A DNA stretch of 31,097 nt from an uncultured Prevotella sp. (GTDB lineage Bacteria > Bacteroidota > Bacteroidia > Bacteroidales > Bacteroidaceae). The stretch spans positions 1 to 31,097 of the forward strand of contig CAJKDU010000026.1 in NCBI GenBank assembly GCA_905198745.1. Direction: 5' to 3'. Shown piece by piece: positions 15,311 to 22,948 of the stretch (positions are counted from its first letter, which is position 1; each line of letters begins with the position of its first letter). The position numbers and the translations under genes were made by a program. The notes beneath the pieces were generated by a model. It was not told where the DNA came from and did not search any database. It saw only the letters and a program-made list of their open reading frames with translations.

Positions 15311-18300
15311 ATGAGATTTAAAACTATCATAATATGCCTTCTTGCAAGCCTTCTTCGTGTCCATGCCAATGGACGTCTGTTCTGCAACATCAAGGAGTTT
15401 GCACCCAATTCCGGATTGGTGCAACGGCATGTATCCAATTCCCTCATCGACAAATCCGGCTTCATGTGGCTCGCCACATGGAACGGACTGGTGCGCTTTG
15501 ACGGCTACAACTTCTACACCTTCAAGCCTACGGTCTATTCCAGGAACGACATCTACACCAACCGGGTGTACAACATGAAGCTCAATGCCTGCAACGATCT
15601 CTGGTGCGTGTCGCTCGACGAACAGCTTTACCACTTCGACACCAAACTCAACCTCTTCACCAACGCATCTGCCAACATACCCGGCATCCGCACAAAGAAA
15701 GTGGCCCACATCTTCACGCTCAACGAGCCCGTGACCTGGATAGAGTTCAAGGACGGCAGCTGCATGCGCGTCAACGACCGTGACCCAATGAAGGAATACA
15801 CCCTGTTTGCGCCCGGAAAGCTATATCCGAAAGGGGCTAAACTGCACAAGGTGCGCAAATTGTCCAACGGAGACGAATGGATGCTGACCAATAAGGAGGC
15901 GATATGCTACAACAGCCAAACACGCCTCAAGGGCGACTACCAGTTCATCTTTGAGGTGAACGGCTACCAGTACCTGGTGTCGAGCAAGGGTGTGGTCACC
16001 AAGATGAGAAACCACAGGACAGTGCAAACATTCAAGCTTTGGAAGCAGGACCTGAAGCTGAACAAAGTCAGCGTGAAGAATGGCTTTGCCGCCATTGCCA
16101 CTTCCCAGGGACTGGCGGTAATGGACGTGAAACGGGGCGTCACGAGAAAATATGCCGAAGGCAAAGTGGTGGAAGACGTGCAGTTTGACTCCAAGCAACG
16201 AATCTGGGCCTTTACCGACGACAACCGGATGACGCTCGTCAATCCGCAAGCCAACACATCAGCCGTTTTGCTTACCGACGCCTTGTCTACAAGGACCAAG
16301 CGAAAGTCACGCCAAATCATCCTGGAAGACAAAGACGGATGCGTCATCGTGAAACCGGTGGCAGGTGTGCTCTCCTATTACGACGAGTCTACCGGCACTT
16401 TGCTCCCCGTTGTCCCCGAGAACGGAGACATCAGCGAGATAGTTCCCCGATCGGAAATCAGTCGCTACATTGTTGACTTCCAGCACAATCTTTGGTGTTT
16501 CCACGAAGAGCGGAGCATCTTCATCAGTTTCAACCACGAATATTTCATCCACCGGCAAAACCGCGACAGGGTGGAAACGCGCGCCATGCTTTGCGACGCA
16601 CAGGGCAGAGAATGGATTTCAGACCGTTCCAATGCCGTTGCCGTCTATCGGAACAACAAGTCGGCATGCGCCTTCCTTCAGCCCAACGGCAACTTGGGAA
16701 CCTCACAGACAGCGTTCACCTCTTCGCCCATCTACAGCATGGCAGAAGACAAACTGCACCGCATCTGGATTGGCACCAAAGGCGAAGGCGTGTATCTGCT
16801 CACCCCCAAGGATGATGCCAGAACCCAATACGGTGTAGAGCACTTCTCAGCCCAACATCCCCAAAGCGCCAACGGACTCGACTGCGACAGCATCTATGCC
16901 TTGGCGGCAGACGCTCAAGGCAACATGTGGATAGGCACCTACGGCAAGGGACTCATCCGTGCCACCACCGACGCACACGGCCACACATCATTCAAGCCGC
17001 TGAAACTGGACGAGGAATACAACAAGGTGCGCACCATCAAGCCCTATGGGCGCCATGCGTTGCTTGTGGGAACAACAGCCGGACTCGTGAGTTTAGACCT
17101 GCGAACGGGAGGGCGCACAAAGTATTACAACACGTATCGCAAGGAGGAATGGGGACTGCAAGCGTCTGACGTCATGGAGATTGTCGTGCAGGGAAGCAGG
17201 ATTTATCTCTGCGTATACGGCTACGGCATCAGCGAAGTCACGTCGGACGATGTGTTGACCGACAAAATACATTTCAAAAACACGCCGTTCCCCAACTCGG
17301 CAGCCGCCGACCAAATCAAGGCTGCCGTTAGTGACGGCACCAACATCTGGGTAGTGGCGGAAACGGCACTCGTGAAATACATGCCCGACAAGAAACGCTA
17401 CTACATATTCGACCAAGACGATTTCATGAGCGATATCATCTTCTCTGAAGCCATGCCTGTGGTCAACGGAAACAATGTCACGGTGGGTACTTCCGACGGT
17501 GTTTTGTGTTTCGACTCCGAGACTCAGCCGCTTGCCGTGAAGAGCGAGATTGTATTTACTGGCATCCAGTATCAGAACGACATGGACATCAGGCCCGTCA
17601 ACGACCTCAACAAGCTCACCATCACTCCCGAACAGCGCAGTTTTTCGCTCTATCTCTCCTCTCTCGACTATGAGGGGTGCAAGAACATCCGCTACCGCTA
17701 CTTCCTGGAAGGCTACGACAAGAACTGGAACTATGCCGACGACGGGCAGCATGCCGTGAACTACAGCAACTTGCCTGCAGGCCAATACAAGCTGAAAGTG
17801 GAAGCCACTGACGCCAACGGAACCTGGGGCGAATGTCGCCGGGAAATCGAGGTGAACGTGACGCCACTGTTCACGGAAACCATCTGGTTCCGCCTGTTCT
17901 TGGCTCTTCTTGCCGTAGGAGCTGTGGTGGGCATGGTCTATGCCATCATCTATCTGAACAAGGTGCGCCACGTGCTGCAAAAGAAATACAGCCTGCTGAT
18001 GACCGTGGAGGAGGTGGCTCCGAAACTGGACAAGAGTGCGAAGACCAAAAGCATGGACTCAAGCGACAAGATCATACGCGACACCGTGGAGTATGTGAAC
18101 AGCAACATCTCACAGAGCAACATCCTCATCGACAATATAGCCCGTCATCTCGGCATGAGCCGCACCGCTTACTACACACGCATCAAGGAAACCACCAGTC
18201 TGTCGCCGTCCGACTTTATCCGCCAACTGCGCATCCGCCATGCCCTGCAGCTGCTCAAGCAAGGCGACCTGCCTATCTCGGAAGTAGCGTTCAAGGTGGG

Positions 18301-18409
18301 TTTCACCGATCCGAAATACTTCACCAAGTGTTTCAAGGCGGAGATGGAAATGACACCATCGCAGTATGTGCAACAGTGCAAAACAGAAATAAAAAACATA
18401 CTGGTTTAG
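15311..18409 (+). CDS. Membrane-anchored beta-propeller/Y_Y_Y AraC-type regulator lacking a histidine kinase
   Basis: Built like a Bacteroidetes hybrid two-component sensor but without the kinase and receiver. Residues 1-20 are a signal peptide. A long periplasmic region of Reg_prop repeats follows; clear ones are 'DKSGFMWLATWNGLVRFDG', 'LHRIWIGTKGEGVYLL' and 'AQGNMWIGTYGKGLIR'. A Y_Y_Y domain spans about 780-853 ('RYRYFLEGYDKNW', 'LPAGQYKLKVEATD'), and one transmembrane helix covers about 856-885. After only about 33 residues comes an AraC-type HTH_18 domain (about 918-1022; 'IDNIARHLGMSRTAYYTRIK', 'ISEVAFKVGFTDPKYFTKCF'). There is no HisKA, HATPase or receiver sequence. The ligand and targets are unknown. 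The LRR gene starts 62 bp downstream with its own promoter. Confidence 0.9.
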   Translation: MRFKTIIICLLASLLRVHANGRLFCNIKEFAPNSGLVQRHVSNSLIDKSGFMWLATWNGLVRFDGYNFYTFKPTVYSRNDIYTNRVYNMKLNACNDLWCVSLDEQLYHFDTKLNLFTNASANIPGIRTKKVAHIFTLNEPVTWIEFKDGSCMRVNDRDPMKEYTLFAPGKLYPKGAKLHKVRKLSNGDEWMLTNKEAICYNSQTRLKGDYQFIFEVNGYQYLVSSKGVVTKMRNHRTVQTFKLWKQDLKLNKVSVKNGFAAIATSQGLAVMDVKRGVTRKYAEGKVVEDVQFDSKQRIWAFTDDNRMTLVNPQANTSAVLLTDALSTRTKRKSRQIILEDKDGCVIVKPVAGVLSYYDESTGTLLPVVPENGDISEIVPRSEISRYIVDFQHNLWCFHEERSIFISFNHEYFIHRQNRDRVETRAMLCDAQGREWISDRSNAVAVYRNNKSACAFLQPNGNLGTSQTAFTSSPIYSMAEDKLHRIWIGTKGEGVYLLTPKDDARTQYGVEHFSAQHPQSANGLDCDSIYALAADAQGNMWIGTYGKGLIRATTDAHGHTSFKPLKLDEEYNKVRTIKPYGRHALLVGTTAGLVSLDLRTGGRTKYYNTYRKEEWGLQASDVMEIVVQGSRIYLCVYGYGISEVTSDDVLTDKIHFKNTPFPNSAAADQIKAAVSDGTNIWVVAETALVKYMPDKKRYYIFDQDDFMSDIIFSEAMPVVNGNNVTVGTSDGVLCFDSETQPLAVKSEIVFTGIQYQNDMDIRPVNDLNKLTITPEQRSFSLYLSSLDYEGCKNIRYRYFLEGYDKNWNYADDGQHAVNYSNLPAGQYKLKVEATDANGTWGECRREIEVNVTPLFTETIWFRLFLALLAVGAVVGMVYAIIYLNKVRHVLQKKYSLLMTVEEVAPKLDKSAKTKSMDSSDKIIRDTVEYVNSNISQSNILIDNIARHLGMSRTAYYTRIKETTSLSPSDFIRQLRIRHALQLLKQGDLPISEVAFKVGFTDPKYFTKCFKAEMEMTPSQYVQQCKTEIKNILV

Positions 18410-18441
18410 TTGCATAATTGTGTGAATTTATGTTATCTTTG
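18410..18441 (+). promoter_or_regulatory. Promoter of the LRR protein gene
   Basis: TTG at 18410-18412, a 21-bp spacer, and TATCTTTG at 18434-18441. The -33 box touches the stop codon of the regulator gene. The start codon at 18472 is about 22 nt downstream of the predicted transcription start. Confidence 0.6.
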
Positions 18442-18471
18442 CGGACTTCTAACAATTTAAATAGAACCGAC

Positions 18472-19920
18472 ATGAAAAAGAAGAACATGCAAATAACGAC
18501 AAAATGGGCACAAATTCTGCCTGCTGTCCTCACCGCCTTGATGATGGTGATGCCGGCGTGCAGTTGGGCCGAAAAGAAGATCGACAAAGCCTCAGGGGTT
18601 GAGTACGAGAGGATTATTGAATACGACGGTCTGCAATTGATGGACGACTATATAGAGATAACCGGTCCCGGCAATCAGAAGGATCCAAATACGATCAACA
18701 TCCCCGAGACCATAGAGGGTCGTCCTGTACGCGTTATTGCCAAGAATGCCTTTAAGGACGACTTACGCCTTATCTATTTGACGATAAATCCATCAGGTTC
18801 GGACGATTTCTTCATAGAAGAATCTGCCTTTGAAGGTTGTAAGAATCTGCGTTCCATCACCATTAACAGCGACCCTATATATGCGTTTATTAGAAAATAC
18901 GCCTTCCGTAACACAGGAATAACTATTTTGCATCTCCCGTCCTTCGTTAGCTCTAATTGGCATTTCGAAGACGACGTGTTTGAGGGCAGCGACTTAACCA
19001 AAGTTTGGGTAGAGTCTATTTATCAGTACCCCAATATAGGCAACAACACATTTGGGGATAAGATTAAAGACATTACTTGCCCATATTTGCAATCAGCAAG
19101 ACTCAAAGAAAATTGGTCGGGTTATGCAGACTACATCAGAGAGGACTATCAATTGCTTGATGAAGACAGAGGCTTCCTTGCCAGCAATGGAATGACAGAG
19201 GGGCCATACTGCCCACACCAATTGGTGTTAAGACGCAAAAACCTAACTCCGGGCCAATATTTCACGACTTATCTGCCATTCGATATGGGACGTACATACA
19301 AAGACATTTACAAAGACATTGAACTGATAGCGACACCTACAGGGCAGATCATTCACAACACCGAGAACGACACCTACCTCGTGGTTATGAAAAAGTGTAC
19401 TGACGATGACTACATAAAAGCCGGCACACCCTTGCTCTTAAAGTTGAAGGATAATGTCAAGTATATAGGGTTTACCAACGACAACAATGTGGAACCGTTC
19501 AAAGTCCAACCTACCGACCCAACCAAGATGACAGTGCTCGACTGGGACGGGAAGAGCGGATTCATGACCGAAAACAACTCGATAGATATCCAATTCACTG
19601 GCAGCTATGACCCTGTGACGAACGGCTCAAAAGACATTTGGTCGTTTAACGGTGACGGCTCGTTCAGTAAACTCAGCGGTACCCTCAATGCTTTCCGCAT
19701 GTATCTCACTATAGATGCCGCCACGTCAGCCAACGTCAACCGCATCAGCATAGTCGACTTTGGCACTACAGGCATCGAAGGAACCACCGTGAAGAAGCCA
19801 TCGAAAGTTTCAAGCGCCATCTACTCCCTCGACGGCAGACTGGTCAGCAAGGACGGTTCCACCGCAGGACTCGCCAAGGGTCTATACATACAGGGCGGTA
19901 AGAAAGTGATTGTCAGATAA
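18472..19920 (+). CDS. BspA-like leucine-rich-repeat (LRR_5) exported protein
   Basis: Predicted surface or secreted protein. The start at 18472 follows the promoter; an in-frame ATG at 18418 precedes it. A signal peptide covers about residues 1-29 (hydrophobic 'ILPAVLTALMMVMPACSWA'). The first half has a few LRR_5/BspA repeats ('IEGRPVRVIAKNAFKDDL', 'FIEESAFEGCKNLRSITIN', 'FEDDVFEGSDLTKVWV'). The second half has beta-rich segments such as 'GQYFTTYLPFDMG'. It ends in a conserved Prevotella-type tail ('IYSLDGRLVS', 'LAKGLYIQGGKKVIVR') that resembles a type IX secretion sorting domain. The 482-aa length is modest for BspA-like proteins, which mediate adhesion. By eye the gene is more AT-rich than its neighbours, hinting at a different history. 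Function is inferred from family only. Confidence 0.8.
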   Translation: MKKKNMQITTKWAQILPAVLTALMMVMPACSWAEKKIDKASGVEYERIIEYDGLQLMDDYIEITGPGNQKDPNTINIPETIEGRPVRVIAKNAFKDDLRLIYLTINPSGSDDFFIEESAFEGCKNLRSITINSDPIYAFIRKYAFRNTGITILHLPSFVSSNWHFEDDVFEGSDLTKVWVESIYQYPNIGNNTFGDKIKDITCPYLQSARLKENWSGYADYIREDYQLLDEDRGFLASNGMTEGPYCPHQLVLRRKNLTPGQYFTTYLPFDMGRTYKDIYKDIELIATPTGQIIHNTENDTYLVVMKKCTDDDYIKAGTPLLLKLKDNVKYIGFTNDNNVEPFKVQPTDPTKMTVLDWDGKSGFMTENNSIDIQFTGSYDPVTNGSKDIWSFNGDGSFSKLSGTLNAFRMYLTIDAATSANVNRISIVDFGTTGIEGTTVKKPSKVSSAIYSLDGRLVSKDGSTAGLAKGLYIQGGKKVIVR

Positions 19921-20005
19921 ATGCGATGGAAGAAGGGTGACTAAAAGAAATCACGAACAGAACCGACTTACAAGTATAAATGACTACACATAGCCTCAAA
20001 GCAAG

Positions 20006-20025
20006 CTAAACAACGCCCTGTTTAG
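20006..20025 (+). terminator. Weak hairpin after the LRR gene
   Basis: CTAAACA (20006-20012) pairs with TGTTTAG (20019-20025) around ACGCCC. It has no T tract. It may be a weak terminator, or a relative of the GCCCTG-loop hairpin at 13239-13270. Confidence 0.35.
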
Positions 20026-20042
20026 TCTACCATTAGGAATCG

Positions 20043-20108
20043 CGCCCTGCAAAGACAAAGGCACGCAGAAACACAGACCGATGTTTCCACTTTTGTCCTT
20101 GCAGGGCG
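20043..20108. repeat. Inverted repeat with GCGCCCTGCAA ends
   Basis: CGCCCTGCAAAGACAAA (20043-20059) pairs with TTTGTCCTTGCAGGGCG (20092-20108), 16 of 17 positions, across a 32-nt spacer. The outer motif recurs at 13250-13260. The structure resembles the paired palindromes of REP/BIME elements. It could also act as a terminator for the LRR transcript. Confidence 0.7.
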
Positions 20109-20352
20109 TGATGTTTGTTGTCTGTCACCAACAACATGGGCAAGGCTATGGTTTCGTTAGTTTTACACCCCTTCTCACAACTTTGCAAAGCACCCGAACA
20201 CCATCAACAAGAAGCTGGTCACCACACAAGATATACCAAGTTACTGACAGGAAACGACTGTTTACCCCATCCCTTTACAGTCTGGCAATCATTGCACGGC
20301 ATGGTGAACAGATTTTGGGCAATCCATCCAATACTTGAAAAACTGCAAATCG

Positions 20353-20494
20353 GTGATAGATATTAAACCTTCTATCACTCATTTATCACTCCACTTATTT
20401 CGTTTACAATCAGCTGAACAATGTCAATTATCAAGAAAAAGTGATGGATAACATGAAGAAACGGAAAATCTTTCCTGCGCGCGCATGCGCGCAG
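20353..20494. repeat. Dispersed hairpin element, copy B
   Basis: GTGATAGA (20353-20360) pairs with TCTATCAC (20371-20378). The element then matches copy A (12061-12184) in order: ATCACTCCA, AATGT, AAGAAAAAGTGATGGATAA, GAAACG, AAATCTTTC, and a GC-alternating end. Here that end includes the perfect 14-bp palindrome GCGCGCATGCGCGC (20479-20492). Confidence 0.75.
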
Positions 20495-20515
20495 ACAATA
20501 TACTTCAAGAGCAAG

Positions 20516-20548
20516 GAAGCCCGCCACACATCACGTGTAGCGGGCTTC
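20516..20548. terminator. GC-rich hairpin, possible terminator
   Basis: GAAGCCCGC (20516-20524) pairs with GCGGGCTTC (20540-20548), with an inner ACAC/GTGT stem. Neither side has a long T run; on the minus strand it is followed by CTTGCTCTTG. It could end the candidate minus-strand RNA or any plus-strand transcript. Confidence 0.5.
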
Positions 20549-20653
20549 TCACCTATTGATATTGCTTTATGCACATTAGTTTTTAAACAGTTATACGAGT
20601 TTTTACAGTTAGGTATTTAATTATATGAAATCTTCTATGAATTGTTCTTTTAA
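20516..20653 (-). ncRNA. Candidate small RNA with its own promoter and 3' hairpin
   Basis: The minus strand carries a consensus -7 box TACCTTTG (plus 20660-20667). A transcript from about 20653 would be about 140 nt and end in the GC hairpin at 20516-20548. It includes TAACTGT repeated in two close copies, and an 8-bp inverted pair (AACAGTTA at 20586-20593, TAACTGTT at 20651-20658, plus-strand coordinates). No open frame of note lies in it. No clear -33 box is seen at the right distance. I do not recognise a known RNA family. Confidence 0.3.
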
Positions 20654-20659
20654 CTGTTG

Positions 20660-20667
20660 CAAAGGTA
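20660..20667 (-). promoter_or_regulatory. -7-like element on the minus strand
   Basis: Reads TACCTTTG on the minus strand, the same box that drives the minus-strand gene at 25918-26595. No coding gene lies downstream of it. Confidence 0.4.
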
Positions 20668-20795
20668 ATAAGAATGTTGTTTGGCGTGGGGATAAGTACC
20701 GACAATAGAAGGGGTAAAAACTATCAAATGACTGTTTTTCCCCCATTTACGATAGGTTTTGCAAGGGGAAATGAATGATTGTGGCTTTTTTTTCG

Positions 20796-20803
20796 TACTT
20801 TTG
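20796..20803 (+). promoter_or_regulatory. -7 element for the metF operon
   Basis: TACTTTTG directly after a T-rich tract. The -33 box is weak. Transcription would start near 20810, so the in-frame ATG at 20775 cannot be used and the start at 20823 (or 20811) is favoured. Confidence 0.6.
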
Positions 20804-20822
20804 CAACAAAATGATACAGCGT

Positions 20823-21779
20823 ATGAATGTCGCAGAAATATTGAACGATAAAACATCCGGCAAGCACTTTTCGTTTGAAGTGCTTCCGCCACTCAAGGGT
20901 GCAGGCACCGAACGTCTGTTTTCCACCATCGACAAACTCCAAGAGTTGAAGCCCATCTATATCAACATCACCACACACCATAGCGAGTTTGTCTACCGCG
21001 AGCGCGAGAGTGGATTGCTGGAGCGTTTCCGGGTGCGCCGCCGTCCCGGTACCATAGCCATAGCGGCCGCCATTCAGAACCGATACGACATTCCCGTTAT
21101 TCCACATATTATATGTAGCGGTGTGTCCAAGTATGACATTGAATACGAACTGCTTGACCTGCAATTCCTGGGAATCAGCAACCTGCTGCTGCTTCGCGGC
21201 GACAAGGCCAAGGAAGACCGCATGTTTACGCCCTCTGCCGACGGATATGCCCACACCACGGAATTGATCAAACAAGTGGCACAATTCAACAATGGCCAAT
21301 TTGTAGACAGCACCCCCATCAAGCACCCTGGCAAGCCGTTCGCCTTTGGTGTTGCGGCCTATCCGGAAAAGCACGACGAGGCTCCCAACATAGAGCAAGA
21401 CATGAAGTATCTCAAGGAAAAACAAGACTTGGGAGCCCAATATGCCGTGACCCAGCTTTTCTACGACAACAAGAAATATTTCGACTTTGTGAAGCGAGCT
21501 CGCGCCATGGGCATCACCATGCCCATCGTGCCAGGCATCAAGCCCTTTGCCAAACTTTCCCAGCTTACGGTTGTACCCAAGACATTCCACTGCGACATTC
21601 CAGAGGAACTTGCCAAGGAAATACTCAAGTGCAAGACCGACGATGATGCCAAGGCTCTCGGCATAGAATGGGCTACCAACCAATGCCAGGAACTCTACCA
21701 GCAAGGCATCAACAACATACACTTCTACACCGTTTCGGCTGTTGACTCCGTGTATGAAGTAACCAAACGACTTTTATAG
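20823..21779 (+). CDS. metF: 5,10-methylenetetrahydrofolate reductase
   Basis: Flavoenzyme that reduces 5,10-methylene-THF to 5-methyl-THF, the methyl donor for methionine synthesis. It has the catalytic-Glu segment 'FSFEVLPPLKG' near the N-terminus, the FAD-binding 'LLLLRGDKAKED' segment, and 'FAFGVAAYPEKHDEA', where MetF enzymes have an AxYPE motif. Later come 'AVTQLFYDNKKYFDFV', 'MPIVPGIKPF', and a C-terminal 'GINNIHFYTVS'. From 20823 it is 318 aa, near normal. It begins a tight cluster, with holB starting 7 bp after its stop codon. The start codon at 20811 (MIQRM...) would be almost leaderless and remains possible. Confidence 0.95.
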   Translation: MNVAEILNDKTSGKHFSFEVLPPLKGAGTERLFSTIDKLQELKPIYINITTHHSEFVYRERESGLLERFRVRRRPGTIAIAAAIQNRYDIPVIPHIICSGVSKYDIEYELLDLQFLGISNLLLLRGDKAKEDRMFTPSADGYAHTTELIKQVAQFNNGQFVDSTPIKHPGKPFAFGVAAYPEKHDEAPNIEQDMKYLKEKQDLGAQYAVTQLFYDNKKYFDFVKRARAMGITMPIVPGIKPFAKLSQLTVVPKTFHCDIPEELAKEILKCKTDDDAKALGIEWATNQCQELYQQGINNIHFYTVSAVDSVYEVTKRLL

Positions 21780-21786
21780 CCACGAG

Positions 21787-22926
21787 ATGAAGTTCGGCGA
21801 AGTAATAGGACAAGAGGATGCCAAGCAAAGGTTCCGACAGATGGTGCGCGAGAAACGCGTACCACAAGGCATTATGCTCTGCGGTAAACAAGGCGTGGGG
21901 AAGATGGCCCTTGCCATGGCTTTCGCTGCCTATCTGCTCTGCGAACACCACGACGAACAGGACGATGCCTGCGAGACATGCCGGCAGTGTGCCATGTTGC
22001 GCAAATGGGAGCATCCCGACCTGCACTTCACCTACCCCACCATCAAGCAGCCTTCCTCAAGCAGCGAGCACCAGCCTACAAGCGACGAATACGCACGCGA
22101 ATGGCACGCTATGATTTGCAAGTCGACCTATTTCACCCTGGAAGACTGGATGGAACAGATGAACGGCACCAACCAGCAAGCCATCATCACAGGAGCCGAA
22201 AGTGACGAACTCGCCAAAAAGCTGAGCATGAAGTCGAGCCAAGGCGGCTACAAAGTGTCTATCATTTGGCTTCCCGAGCGCATGAATCCAACCAGCGCCA
22301 ACAAACTGCTCAAGCTGCTGGAGGAACCACCACAGCACACCGTGTTCATCATGGTGAGCGAGGCACCAGAGAAACTACTCGACACTATCCGCAGCCGCGT
22401 GCAGCGTATAGACATCAAGCAAATAGCCACAGAGGAAATAGAAAAAGCCTTGGTGGAACGGCGCGGACTGGAGCCTGATACGGCCCACAATATAGCCCGG
22501 GTGGCAGGAGGCAGTTGGAACAAAGCCGTCAGTGAACTCGATACGGGTAACGAGAACCGCATGTTTCTCGACATGTTCATCATGCTCATGCGCCTGGCCT
22601 ATATGCGCAACATCCACGACCTCAAGAAATGGAGTGACGCCGTGGGCGAATTCGGCAGGGAAAAGCAAAAGCGAATGCTCGTGTACTTCATGCACATGAT
22701 TCGCGAGAACTTCATGTTTAATTTCAAACAGCCCGAACTATGCTACATGACACAGGAAGAGGCCAACTTCTCCAAGAACTTTGCCCGATATGTCAACGAA
22801 GCCAACGTGCTCGGCATCTGCGCTTTGCTGGAACGTGCACTGCGCGATATCTCACAAAATGCCAACGGAAAAATCGTGTTCTTTGACATGGCACTCAAAA
22901 TGATCATGTTCCTCATACAGAAATAA
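21787..22926 (+). CDS. holB: DNA polymerase III delta' subunit
   Basis: Clamp-loader subunit that helps place the sliding clamp on DNA. The N-terminal 'FGEVIGQEDAKQRFRQMV' and 'RVPQGIMLCGKQGVGKM' match the AAA+ fold. The P-loop ends in Met where Ser/Thr is usual, in keeping with a subunit that need not hydrolyse ATP. A zinc-binding cysteine group follows (LLCEHH, then DACETCRQC). Then come 'YKVSIIWLPERMNPTSANKLLKLLEEPP' pieces typical of delta' and 'TIRSRVQRIDIKQI' (sensor-1/SRC-like, here SRV). Length 379 aa. The neighbouring ricT starts 22 bp downstream, as in many Bacteroidetes. Confidence 0.93.
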   Translation: MKFGEVIGQEDAKQRFRQMVREKRVPQGIMLCGKQGVGKMALAMAFAAYLLCEHHDEQDDACETCRQCAMLRKWEHPDLHFTYPTIKQPSSSSEHQPTSDEYAREWHAMICKSTYFTLEDWMEQMNGTNQQAIITGAESDELAKKLSMKSSQGGYKVSIIWLPERMNPTSANKLLKLLEEPPQHTVFIMVSEAPEKLLDTIRSRVQRIDIKQIATEEIEKALVERRGLEPDTAHNIARVAGGSWNKAVSELDTGNENRMFLDMFIMLMRLAYMRNIHDLKKWSDAVGEFGREKQKRMLVYFMHMIRENFMFNFKQPELCYMTQEEANFSKNFARYVNEANVLGICALLERALRDISQNANGKIVFFDMALKMIMFLIQK

Positions 22927-22948
22927 CACCTTATTTTATAAATACATT

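Larger units (their letters stand above)
19921..20822. other. Gene-free interval between LRR gene and metF
   Basis: Short open frames here (such as 20081-20338) show no recognisable family and run across repeat elements. The interval holds a weak hairpin at 20006-20025, a 17-bp inverted repeat at 20043-20108, the dispersed element copy B at 20353-20494, a strong GC hairpin at 20516-20548, a candidate minus-strand small RNA (20516-20653), and the metF promoter. Confidence 0.75.

Noticed and set aside
20081..20366. Two overlapping open frames of 83-85 codons in the gene-free interval
   Set aside because: They begin in or next to the inverted repeat, end near the dispersed element, have no promoter or ribosome site, and show no family resemblance.
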